NCBI GenBank assembly: GCA_033032865.1
Contig: JAWHQI010000001.1
Coordinates: forward strand, 2,812,001 to 2,876,000
Source: Dactylorhiza incarnata
Lineage: Eukaryota; Streptophyta; Magnoliopsida; Asparagales; Orchidaceae
Length of the DNA: 64,000 bases
Direction of reading: 5' to 3'
This document shows, one piece after another, positions 54,795 to 64,000 of the stretch; positions within the stretch are counted from its first letter, which is position 1; each line of letters begins with the position of its first letter. The notes under the pieces were generated by a model. The model saw only the letters and a list, made by a program, of their open reading frames with translations, ran no database searches and was not told where the DNA came from. Made by a program: the position numbers and the translations under genes.

Positions 54795-55844
54795 GAGAGT
54801 ATTTCAATGGACTTCATTACCGGTTTGTCGAGATCTCCTGCAGGGCACGATTCGGTATGGGTCATAGTTGACAGATTGACAAAGTGTGCCCACTTTGTAC
54901 CTTTTAAGACCGTTTTTTCCATGGAGAAAATAACAGAGCTTTACTTGGGTGAAGTCATCAGATTACACGGCGTGCCCATGAGTATTGTGTCAGATCAGGA
55001 TTCCAGGTATATGTCTCATTTCTGGCAGAGTTTGCAGGGAGCTTTGGGCACTGACCTCAGATACTCTACCGCTTATCATCCTCAGACCAGTGGTCAGACT
55101 GAAAGAGTAAATCAAATTTTGGAGGATATGATCAAGTGCTATATTTTGGATAATGGAAGAGCTTGAGACAAGTGTCTTGGGTTGATGGAATTTGCCTACA
55201 ATAACAGTTATCAGGAAAGCTTGCAAATGGCCCCCTTTGAGGGTTTGTATGGGAGGCGTTGCCGAACTCTCTTGTTTTGGGCCGAGGTTGGTGAGAGCCC
55301 GTTGTTAGGCCCAGAAGCTTTGGAAGAGATGAGCGTTGTTGTGACTCATATCCGCGAGAAGCTTCGTATTGCCAGGAGCGATGTGAGAAGTATGCTAATC
55401 GGAGATGGGTGGATCTTGAGATTTGTCGTTGGAGACTTAGTGTTCTTGAAAGTCTCTCCGATGCCGGGCGTTAAGAGATTTGGAAGGAACCACAAGTTGG
55501 ACCCCCGGTATGTGGGACCTTTCCAGATTGTTGAGGGCATCGGAGCGTCAGCTTATAGATTGGATTTGCCCGTTTCCTTCCTTAATGTTCACGATGTGTT
55601 TCATGTGAGCCAGCTGAGGAAGTGTTTGCGTAGTGATCGGCTTGTTCTTGATTCGGTGCCCATTTTGCAGCCCAATCTTTCGTATGTTGAAGAGTCTGTC
55701 CGAATCTTGGAGACTCAAGAGCGTGTGTTGCGGAGGAAGATGATTCTGATGGTTAAGGTTCTTTGGAAGAATCAGGGTGTCGAAAGCGCAACATGGGAGC
55801 TGGAGTTTGCCATGAGAGAGACTCATTCTAGCCTCTTCTCTTAG
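54795..55844 (+). pseudogene. pol: Chromovirus pol, integrase core and chromodomain
   Basis: The integrase core has MDFITGLSRSPAGHDSVWVI, IVSDQDSRYMSHFW and the E of GQTERVNQILEDM, the three catalytic regions. A TGA at 55164 lies where relatives have tryptophan. The C-terminal part carries GDLVFLKVSPMPGVKRFG, then LDPRYVGPFQIVE and VFHVSQLRKC. The last 60 residues (ILETQERVLRRK, VKVLWKNQGVESATWE) look like the group II chromodomain of Tekay/Del elements, which targets integration to marked chromatin. Stop at 55842. Confidence 0.92.
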
Positions 55845-55935
55845 ATTTTGGGTAAATCTTCCGTCAGATACCCTTGGATTTAATTGGGTATCTTTCTTGA
55901 TCTTTGGATTTCAAGTTTCGGGATGACACTTCTTT

Positions 55936-55949
55936 CTAGGGGGAGTAAC
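55936..55949 (+). promoter_or_regulatory. Polypurine tract of element E
   Basis: CTAGGGGGAGTAAC immediately before the 3' LTR. Confidence 0.85.
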
Positions 55950-56051
55950 TGTAACGTCCCTGATTTTCGTTAATTATTTACGTGACCGCTGAGGCGTAAT
56001 TTTGGCGTAAGGGCGTTACGTCAGCTCGTCAGGTTTAGTTTTGAGCCTTAG
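55950..56051 (+). repeat. 3' LTR of element E, first 102 bp
   Basis: TGTAACGTCCCTG start, matches 47524-47625 with a few differences. Broken at cttag by element F. Confidence 0.9.
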
Positions 56052-56954
56052 TGTTGAAGCCAGGAAAATCCTAGCTCCAAAATTTGGACCAATGCAGCCG
56101 GAGGCTACTCGCCCGACTGTCCAACGAGATGACTTGGCTGGCAACAATGAACAAGCTAGAAGAGCAACAAACAGGACCCCAGGTGCTGCGGCAGGGAGGT
56201 CCTACCACGTACCCGGAAGCTCAAGGGGTCTTCCCCTCCAAAACCAAAAATGGCCGAGCTTGGTACAAGGAAGGCAGGGACCTGGCGAGTATCTCGCCTG
56301 AGGGGGTCAACCTCGTCCAAAAAGTTCCTCTTTCTTGTACCCCTGGGGGTCTATTTATAGACAAATCCTGGGGGGGGGGGGGTAGTTACCTGACCATACT
56401 CGCCCGTACTTGGCTCTGCTCGCCCAAGCTCGCTTCCTGCTCGCCAAGCTCGCTTCCTGCTCGCCCAAGCTCGCTTCCTGCTCGCCAAGCTCGCTTCCTG
56501 CTCGCCAAGCTCGCTTCCTGCTCGCCAAGCTCGCTTCCTGCTCGCCAAGCTCGCTTCCTGCTCGCCAAGCTCGCTTCCTGCTCGCCAAGCTCGCTTCCTG
56601 CTCGCCCAAGCTCGCGCCTTGCTCGCCAAGCTCGCTTCCTGCTTGCCAAGCTCACTTCCAGCTCGCCCAAGCTTGCTTCTTGCTCGCCAAGCTCGCGCCT
56701 TGCTCGCCAAGCTCGCGCCTTGCTCGCCAAGCTCGCGCCTTGCTTGCCAAGCTCGCGCCTTGCTCTCCAAGCTCGCTTCCTGCTCGCCAAGCTCGCTTCC
56801 TGCTCGCCCAAGCTCGCGCCTTGCTCGCCAAGCTCGCGCCTTGCTCGCCAAGCTCGCGCCTTGCTCGCCAAGCACGCGCCTTGCTCGCCCAGCGAGGTCT
56901 GTGAATAGGAGTCTCCTTAGGCCTTTCTAATCTCGACGAATTACGGGTAGTACA
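56052..56954 (-). repeat. 3' LTR of element F
   Basis: Starts TGTTGAAGCC and ends GGGTAGTACA on the plus strand; 903 bp. A few percent different from the right LTR by eye. Contains a 13-G run next to the TATA box at 56351-56360 and the 20-bp array. Confidence 0.9.
56404..56890 (-). repeat. 20-bp tandem array in U3 of element F, left LTR
   Basis: About 24 units of the type AAGCTCGCTTCCTGCTCGCC, with a CGCGCCTTG variant in the second half. On the minus strand this is just upstream of the TATA box. It produces false alanine-, leucine- and arginine-rich ORFs in several frames. Confidence 0.9.
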
Positions 56955-56971
56955 CAATCCCCGCTTTTTTT
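56955..56971 (-). promoter_or_regulatory. Polypurine tract of element F
   Basis: Minus strand AAAAAAAGCGGGGATTG, ending at the LTR border. Confidence 0.75.
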
Positions 56972-57069
56972 GAGTTTGCTCGCGAGGTCGGAAAAACAAT
57001 GTAGGACCCGTGGTTCGGAGAGATGGGCACTAGAGAGTAAAGGCGTGAGGTCCTTCCCAGGAGGGGATC

Positions 57070-58720
57070 TCAACTGTAAGAGGAAAAAGAGTCGATACCT
57101 CGCCGAGCTTAGCTGGAAGAGGAGAGAACGCCGACACTTCCCGGGAGCCGAGCTCAACTGAAGGCGGATACAAGGTCGACACCATCTAGGAGCCGAGTTC
57201 AACTAGAGGAGGATACAAGGTGGACACATTCTAGGAGCCAAGCTCAACTAGAGGTGGAGAGAAGGTCGACACCTCGCAGGAGCCGAGCTCAACAGGAGGA
57301 GGATACAAGGTCGACACCTTCTAGGAGCCGAGCTCAACTGGAGGTGGAGAGAAGGTCGACACCTCGCAGGAGCCGAGCTCAACTGGAGGCGGATAGAAGG
57401 TCAACACCTTCTAGTAGCCGAGCTCAACTAGAGGCGGATAGAAGGTCAACACCTTCTAGGAGCCGAGCTCAACTAGAGGTGGAAAGAAGGTCAACACCTT
57501 CTAGGAGCCGAGCTCAACTAGAGGCGGATAGAAGGTCGACACCTCGCAGGAGCCGAGCTCAACTGGAGGCAGATAGAAGGTCAACACCTTCTAGGAGCCG
57601 AGCTCAACTAGAGGTGGAAAGAAGGTCAACACCTTCTAGGAGCCGAGCTCAACTAGAGGTGGAAAGAAGCTCGACACCTCGCAGGAGCCGAGCTCAACTG
57701 GAGGCAGATAGAAGGTCAACACCTTCTAGGAGCCGAGTTCAACTAGAGGTGGAAAGAAGGTCATCACTTTCTAGGAGCCGAGCTCAACTAGAGGCAGATA
57801 GAAGGTCAACACCTTCTAGGAGCCGAGCTCAACTAGAGGTGGAAAGAAGGTCGACACCTCGCAGGAGCCGAGCTCAACTGGAGGCAGATACAGGGTCGAC
57901 AACTTCTAGGAGCCGAGCTCAACTAGAGGTGGAAAGAAGGTCAACACCTTCTAGGAGCCGAGCTCAACTAGAGGCGGATAGAAGGTCAACACCTTCTAGG
58001 AGCCGAGCTCAACTAGAGGTGGAAAGAAGGTCAACACCTTCTCGGAGCCGAGCTCAACTAGAGGCGGATAGAAGGTCGACACCTCGCAGGAGCCGAGCTC
58101 AACTGGAGGCAGATAGAAGGTCAACACCTTCTAGGAGCTGAGCTCAACTAGAGGCAGATAGAAGGTCGACACCTCGCAGGAGCCGAGCTCAACTGGAGGC
58201 AGATATAAGGTCGACACCTTCTAGGAGCCGAGCTCAACTAGAGGTGGATAGAAGGTCAACACCTTCTAGGAGCCGAGCTCAACTAGAGGTGGAAAGAAGG
58301 TCAACACCTTCTAGGAGCCGAGCTCAACTAGAGGTGGAAAGAAGGTCAACACCTTCTAGGAGCCGAGCTCAACTAGAGGCGGATAGAAGGTCGACACCTC
58401 GCAGGAGCCGAGCTCAACTGGAGGCAGATATAAGGTCGACACCTTCTAGGAGCTGAACTCAACTAGAGGTGGATAAAAGTTCAACACCTTCTAGGAGCCG
58501 AGCTCAACTAGAGGTGGAAAGAAGGTCAACACCTTCTAGGAGCCGAGCTCAACTAGAGGCGGATAGAAGGTCAACACCTTCTAGGAGCCGAGCTCAACTA
58601 GAGGTGGAGAGAAGGTCAACACCTTCTAGGAGCCGAGCTCAACTAGAGGCGGATAGAAGGTCAACACCTTCTAGGAGCCGAGCTCAACTAGAGGTGGAGA
58701 GAAGGTCGACACCATCCTCT
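57070..58720 (-). repeat. 45-bp tandem array inside element F
   Basis: About 36 units of 45 bp, with two main variants (GAGGTGGAAAGAAGG and GAGGCGGATAGAAGG) that tend to alternate, giving 90-bp higher-order units. Since 45 is a multiple of three, one plus-strand frame is open for 295 codons and repeats RSTPSRSRAQLE. The element is transcribed from the other strand, so this ORF is almost surely not a gene. Confidence 0.92.
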
Positions 58721-60864
58721 AACCCACTCGTGACGCGAATCGATGACCGATTCGGCTGAATTTCGTCGCATTGCCTGGATAGGGCATGACTCTCGGGGGG
58801 GTATTTCTGGACACACAAACACTCGAGGTCTCCACTCCGCCTGCATCCCGAGGCCTTCATCTTACTCGGATGCTAGATGTCGACCAGTAGGGAATGACGG
58901 TCGGGGAGGTCCAAGGGGATGCACCATCCCGAGGCCTCCATCCTACTGCTTTTGCTGAATGCTGGTTGGTCAAATCGATCATCTCTTCGTCAAGTTGGGG
59001 GGTTGGCGTCCGGACTCTCCTCTGATAATCTCTCCAGCCGGATGGGAAGTGCAGTCGGGGGGTAACTCGGCCAACGTGCAAGGGGGGAGCTGATCTCGAC
59101 TGTCATTGCAGAGGCTTGGTCTTAGGAGGACTCTCTCCCAAGGCGCTATCCCACCAACCGACTTGGGTTTTTACGAGAGTCGAGTCGGTAGCCTGTCCCC
59201 CAATCGGTTGCCAGGTTGCAGAAGAGTCTTCATACTGTCACTCAACAATCAGAGGGGATTAACCGCACCAACCCATATGATTGGAATAAACGACAAGAGA
59301 TAATAGGCTTTGCCGCAAGAGGTCAAATGACACCTTTATACAAGGGTCCCTCAGTCAAGTAGATCGATCATCGCTTCGACGAGTTAGGAGGTCGCGTCCA
59401 GACTTTCTCCTGATAATCTCTCCAATCGGATGAGAGATTCGGTCGGAGGGTAACTCGACCAACGTGCAAGGAGGGAGCTGATCTCGACCATCAGTGCAGA
59501 GGCTTGGTATTAGGAGAACGCACTGCCGAGGCACCGTCCCATCATCCGTTTTGGGTTTTATGAGAATCAAGTCGGAGGCTCATTTCCCAACCTGTCGTGG
59601 AGATCGGTTTTACCTACTTCGAAAAGCTCTTGCCAGAAGAGAAAAACAATTCTCGCGGCCCATGTTTCAGGGGGCGAGGAATTTTTATTCAAATGGAATA
59701 AACATAAGGAGGGGGAGAATACACCTTCCCGCTCAGGTATAGAACCTTTTCAGGTCATTGCCGCTCCAGGTATTCCCAAGTAATTCCCCTTCATGATTCT
59801 GTAGGCAGTATCCGCCAGTCTCGAATGTCTCTTGAACGATGAAAGGTCCCTCCTAATTCAGTTCGAGCTTCTCGACGACAAGTGATCTCCCTATTGAGCT
59901 CGCGGAATCCTAGCTTGAAGACGTCACGAGTAAACATCCTCGTGGAATATACACCCTTGATGAAGATCATCGCGAGTAAGAGCTCGCGAAATCCTTGCTC
60001 GCAGATAGCTATGTGCGCCTGTCTGCTTGCCCCTGCATACTCGCACCATCCCGAGGTCTCCATCCTACTTGGGTGTTGCTGAAGGATGACGTCAAGTAGG
60101 GACTGACAGTCGGGGAGGTTCCAAAGGAACACACCATCCCGAGGTCTCCAGCCCACTTGGGTATTGAATGCCGACCCAACCTGTTTCCTGTTGCTCAAAA
60201 ATTAAACGGGGAGTTAAGCACACTTAAGCACATTAACTCACACGATTTGGAGGAAATAATTAGAAACGAATCGCTTTGTTACGGGCTTTTAGCCCTCGAG
60301 GGTACACGACACCTTTATTCAAGGGTCCCCTGAGAGGTTAAGTCGATCATCCTATCGTCGAGCTAGGAGGTCAGTGTCACGACTTCTTCCTGATAATCTC
60401 TCTAGTCAGATGAGAGGTGCAGTCGGAGGGAACCGCGACCAACATGCAAAGGGGGGAGCTGATCTCGACCGTCAATGCAGAGGCTTGGTCTTAGGGGAAT
60501 GCACCATCGAGGCACCGTCCCATCATCCGTTCTAGATATTACGAGAATCAAGTCGGAGTCCCATTTCCCAACCTGCCGTGGAGATCGACTTCACCTGCTT
60601 TGTTTCTTTCTTTTGAAAACGCTTAGCTGAAAGAGACAAAAGACTCATAATCTCCCATGTTTCAGGGAGGTGAGGGTTTTATAGATAACATAACCTCATG
60701 AGTAAGACCCTTCATGGATCATAGCCGACTGAAGGAGATCATCGGGAGTAGGGAGCTTGCGGAATACCAAGCTTGCAGACATCACGAGTAAGCATTCTCG
60801 TGGAACATAAGTCCTTGATGAAGATCATCGCGAGTAGAAGCTCGTGGAACACCAGCTTTGAAAA
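58721..60864 (-). other. Element F internal region with three copies of a block of about 270 bp
   Basis: Copies at 58965-59225, 59352-59625 and 60338-60605 share CCTGATAATCTCTC, AGGGGGGAGCTGATCTCGAC and CAGAGGCTTGG. Between them are smaller repeats such as CACCATCCCGAGGCCTCC (58840, 58921, 60130). No ORF of note. Confidence 0.8.
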
Positions 60865-61115
60865 CCACCGCGACTAGGAGCTCGCCGAGCATCAACTTGG
60901 AGACCTCGCGAGTAGGTTGTTGAAGCAGTCCATCGCGACTAGGAGCTCGCCGAGCATTAACTTGGAGGCCTCGCGAGTAGGTTGTTGAAGCAGTCCATCG
61001 CGACTAGGAGCTCGCCGAGCATTAACTTGGAGGCCTCGCGAGTAGGTTATTGAAGCAGTCCATCGCGACTAGGAGCTCGCCGAGCATCAACTTGGAGACC
61101 TCGCGAGTAGCTTAT
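60865..61115 (-). repeat. 65-bp tandem repeat, four copies
   Basis: Units begin CGCGACTAGGAGCTCGCCGA and end TTGAAGCAGTC. Copies 2 and 3 differ by one base or so. Confidence 0.9.
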
Positions 61116-61359
61116 GTGCTTTCCCTTGGTGGCGAACTCGTCATGAATCATCCTGTTTGTTAGTCAGACAAAAGCACTCGCGGGATTTACCAAAGCACCC
61201 GTAAGCATATAGATGTATGGAAATCACTGGCATTGAAGAAGGAGGAAACTGAGGGGAGGAGGAGTGTCCCTTTTGACATAATACCCCCTACGCAGATGGT
61301 TCGCCCTTCAGGATCTCGCCACCCTTGAACTAGGCACCAGGTTCTCACCACCTTGCGAG

Positions 61360-61860
61360 TAGAGAAGCTTGCCTATGAGCGAGTATTGAAGAAGCTCGCC
61401 TATGGCCGAGTATTGAAGAAGCTCGCTCGCCTGCAAAAAAAATCGTCTGCATGAACTCGCCTATGGGCGACTAAGGAAGGATCTCGCCAAATTTGATGTT
61501 CGTCGCCTGCATGAAGTCGCCTACGCCGAGTAACAAGGAAGCTCTCCTATGGGCGAGTAAGGATGGCGAGTAAGGAAGGATCTCGCCTGCAGGAACTCGC
61601 CTATGGAACTCACCTCTGGAATTCGCCTATGGCGAGTAGGGATCTCGCCATCTGGTACTCGCCTTCAGGAACTCGCCTCTGGAACTCGCCTATGGCGAGT
61701 AGGGATCTCGCCATCTGGAACTCGCCCTCTGGAACTCGCCTATGGAGAGTAGGGATCTCGCCATCTGGAACTCGCCTTCAGGATGCCGCCATCTGGAACT
61801 CGCCTATGGCGAATAGGGAAGGATCTTGCCTTACTTGCGAGAATTCGCCATACTCGCGAG
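61360..61860 (-). repeat. CTCGCCTATGGCGAG palindrome repeats
   Basis: Irregular repeats built on CTCGCC-TAT-GGCGAG (6-bp inverted arms) and GGATCTCGCCATCTGGAA. In the element's direction this is within 600 bp of its PBS, so it is in the leader. Confidence 0.8.
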
Positions 61861-61938
61861 TTGCCAACAACTTCCTCTTGGTCGCCAATTTCTACCATCT
61901 CGCCTTCCTACTAGACTTTCTTCCAACGACTACGATCC

Positions 61939-61956
61939 ACGCTCACCGCACCAAAG
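61939..61956 (-). promoter_or_regulatory. Candidate primer-binding site of element F
   Basis: Minus strand, two or three bases after the LTR: TGGTGCGGTGAGCG. It starts with TGG like a tRNA 3' CCA complement. I could not assign the tRNA. Confidence 0.55.
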
Positions 61957-62846
61957 TGTTGAAGCCAGGAAAATCCTAGCTCCAAAATTCGGACCAATGC
62001 AGCCGGAGGCTACTCGCCCGGCAGTCCAACGAGATGACTTGGCTGGCAACGACGAAGAAGCTAGAAGAGCAATAAACAGGACCCCAGGTGCTGCGGCAGA
62101 GAGGTCCCACCACGTACCCGAAAGCTCAAGGGAGACTTCCCCTCCAAAACCAAAAATGGTCGAGCTTGGTACAAGGAAGGCAGGGACCTGGCGAGTATCT
62201 CGCCTGAGGGGGTCATCCTCGTCCAAAAAGTTCCTCTTTCTTGTACCCCTAGGGGTCTATTTATAGACAAATCCTGGGGGGGGGGGGGGGGGGTAGTTAC
62301 CTAACCATACTCGCCCACACTTGGCTCTGCTCGCCCAAGCTCGCTTCCTGCTCGCCAAGCTCGCTTCTTGCTCGCCCAAGCTCGCTTCCTGCTCGCCAAG
62401 CTCGCTTCCTGCTCGCCCAAGCTCGATTCCTGCTCGCCAAGCTCGCTTCCTGCTCGCCAAGCTCGCTTCCTACTCGCCAAGTTTGTTTCCTGCTCGCCAA
62501 GCTCGCTTCCTGCTCGCCCAAGCTCGCGCCTTGCTCGCCAAGCTCGCGCCTTGCTCGCCAAGCTCGCTTCCTGCTCGCCAAGCTTGCTTCCTGCTCGCCC
62601 AAGCTCGCTTCTTGCTTGCCAAGCTCGCGCCTTACTCGCCAAGCTCGCGCCTTACTCGCCAAGCTCGCTTCCTGCTCGCCAAGCTCGCTTCCTGCTCGCC
62701 AAGCTCGCTTCCTGCTCGCCCAAGCTCGCTTCTTGCTTGCCAAGCTCGCGCCTTGCTCGCCATGCTCGTGCCTTGCTCGCCCAGCGAGGTCTGCGAATAG
62801 GCGTCTCCTTAGGCCTTTCTAATCTCGACGAATTATGGGTAGTACA
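61957..62846 (-). repeat. 5' LTR of element F
   Basis: 890 bp, TGTTGAAGCC to GGGTAGTACA on the plus strand. An 18-G run lies at 62276-62293 beside the TATA box (62257-62266), against 13 G in the other LTR. The 20-bp array (62325-62785) has a different number and order of units than the left LTR. Confidence 0.9.
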
Positions 62847-62851
62847 CTTAG

Positions 62852-64000
62852 CTTGGTTAAAGTATGTAAATTAGATCGAGCGTGCGAGATTTTGTGTAGT
62901 TATTGAGATCTTAGCTTCGGGAAGCTTTACCCCGAGTTTGGCTCGTTGGAATTAAATTCTGACTTCGCCATTGGATTCGTAGCGCTGAATTTCAGTTTAG
63001 GTGCGAGTTTCGTAGAAGTCCGAGGTGATTTAGTCGTCGTCATAGTTTTAGTAGAAGAAGGGCTATTTTTGGAATTCCTTGTCTGCGTTCGACGAACATC
63101 GGGCAACCTACGTTCAACGAACGTCAGGCAGCCTGTGTTCGACGAATGGCAGGCAGTCTACGTTCGACGAACGACAGGCAGCCTGCGTTCGACGAACTGC
63201 AGGCACTCTGCGTTCGACGAACTGCGTGCTTTCTGCGTTCGACGATCCGCTGGCTTTCTGTGTTCGACGATCCGCTGGCTATCTGCGTTCAATGATCCAC
63301 TGGCTTTGTCCGTTAGACGAATTCTTCTGTCTGGGTTCGACGTTTTTCCTGGAGGCTTAGTGTATATACTTTAAGTTTAGGTTTATTTCTTTCATCTCCT
63401 TTCCTGTCGGTCGACCTAGAGTTCTTGCGGGCAAGAGAGAGAGAGCGGCCTGTCGAGGAGTTCCGGCGATTTCTAGGGCTGTAGTAGTCGGAATCGCGTT
63501 CAGAGAGTTGATTCGGAAAGCTCTCGGCGAGATCTTCGTTTTAGAGGTAAGCTTTTCCCTATTCTTGGATTTTTTGGGGTTTGAGGTAGTGACCTAACTC
63601 CTCCTTTTGATCCGAAAGGTTCCAGGTTTTGTGCTCAGGTAAGTTCTTGGCCAGATCTTTAGCTTTTGAAGCGGAGAAATTTGTGGTTCGCCGGGTTTTG
63701 AGGCAAGTGGCTTTCTCCTCCTTCTTTCTTGTTTCTTGAAGCTCAGTTTTTCCTTGTTTATGGGTGTTGGTTGTGCTTTTGGATTATATATCTTTGAGTT
63801 ATGGCTGTCTTTTACCTTGAGCGTGTATGATAGTATCAGGTATGGAGTTTTTCCCTGGAGTTTGTTTTCTGTTGTTTCCTGCCTTCATTTCTCGAGTCGC
63901 CTTCTGTAGTAATTCCCCCTGCTGTTTGCCCATTTCTCGAGAACTCCTTATCTAAGTCTTTAATTTCTCGAAAAATGGATGTCTCCTGCCTTAATTTTCT
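62852..64000 (+). repeat. 3' LTR of element E, continued
   Basis: Continues the LTR from 56051 after element F. Matches 47626-48790 but the GTTCGACGAAC array (63082-63345) is about 50 bp shorter. It runs off the window with about 1.7 kb missing. Confidence 0.9.

Larger units (their letters stand above)
56047..62851 (-). mobile_element. Element F: non-autonomous LTR element rich in tandem repeats, with TSD
   Basis: LTRs at 56052-56954 and 61957-62846, target duplication cttag at 56047-56051 and 62847-62851. Orientation is minus: the polypurine tract (AAAAAAAGCGGGGATTG, 56971-56955) precedes the left LTR, the TATA box reads CTATAAATAG on the minus strand, and a PBS-like TGGTGCGGTGAGCG lies just inside the right LTR. 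The 5.0-kb internal region encodes nothing recognisable and is mostly tandem repeats of 45 bp, 65 bp and about 270 bp. The lineage is unknown; it must rely on proteins from another element. Confidence 0.88.
47524..64000 (+). mobile_element. Element E: Tekay/Del-type chromovirus, 3' end beyond window
   Basis: 5' LTR 47524-50487, PBS for initiator tRNA-Met, gag with three zinc knuckles, and pol with protease, RT, RNase H, integrase and a C-terminal chromodomain-like segment, then polypurine tract and 3' LTR starting at 55950. The 3' LTR is split by element F and runs off the window. Five stops in pol and clear LTR differences show that it is an old, dead copy. It inserted into the long LTR G2; the bases before it are cctcc. 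Confidence 0.92.

Noticed and set aside
56084..56930. ORFs up to 274 codons in both strands made of ARQARFLLAKLAS-type repeats (also 62297-62874)
   Set aside because: They are translations of the 20-bp LTR array in several frames and lack any domain.
57254..58759. Long plus-strand ORFs (up to 295 codons) rich in RSTPSRSRAQLE
   Set aside because: The 45-bp unit is a multiple of three, so a frame stays open by chance. The element's promoter and polypurine tract are on the other strand.

Overview
This window is a block of plant LTR retrotransposons nested in one another, from what looks like the gene-poor heterochromatin of a large flowering-plant genome. I see no host gene, rRNA, tRNA or CRISPR array. 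The plant assignment rests on Athila-type and chromovirus Ty3/gypsy polyproteins, Ty1/copia polyproteins, primer-binding sites matching plant tRNA-Asp and initiator tRNA-Met, LTRs of 0.9 to about 5 kb, and target-site duplications (TSDs) of 5 bp. The species cannot be named from the sequence.

Layout. 1-17894 (minus strand): a composite Athila-type element arranged LTR-internal-LTR-internal-LTR. One half carries a nearly complete gag-pol (8297-2935); the other half (15549-11386) codes for nothing. 17885-19623 (minus): remnants of a copia element, namely the end of pol and a possible extra ORF. 19624-24465 (plus): a copia element with 5' LTR, gag, protease, integrase and part of RT, cut off in pol. 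24466-28898: a degraded minus-strand gypsy-type element, split by a solo copia-like LTR (25706-27010, TSD cgctg). 28899-30939: a minus-strand copia-like LTR. 30940-37684: scrambled pieces of a gypsy family with very long LTRs. 37685-47523: another LTR of that family, about 4.6 kb visible, interrupted at 40552-45782 by a complete young non-coding element (element C, TSD ttatt, 1714-bp LTRs differing at two sites seen). 47524-64000: a Tekay/Del-type chromovirus (element E) whose 3' LTR is split by a 6.8-kb non-coding element (element F, TSD cttag), itself built largely of tandem repeats.

Insertion order by nesting: the degenerate LTR at 33322-37684 was there first, then the long LTR at 37685, then E and C inside it, then F inside E. 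C looks youngest. E has five in-frame stops in pol, three at positions where relatives carry tryptophan, so it is old. The Athila gag-pol has three stops and one frameshift.

The most interesting signals are regulatory and not coding. (1) Nearly every LTR family here carries its own array of short CpG-containing palindromes, usually just upstream of its TATA box. One motif, GTCACGCCCGTGAC, is shared by the composite Athila LTRs and by element C. Another, GTTCGACGAAC, is shared by a copia-like LTR and a chromovirus LTR. (2) A stem-loop followed by a polypurine tract occurs twice in each Athila-like internal region, once at the 3' LTR and once well inside. (3) The coding-less half of the composite and element C share one skeleton, which suggests a non-autonomous family driven by the Athila gag-pol. 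(4) A stretch of about 85 bp is shared between element C and the otherwise unrelated long gypsy LTR.
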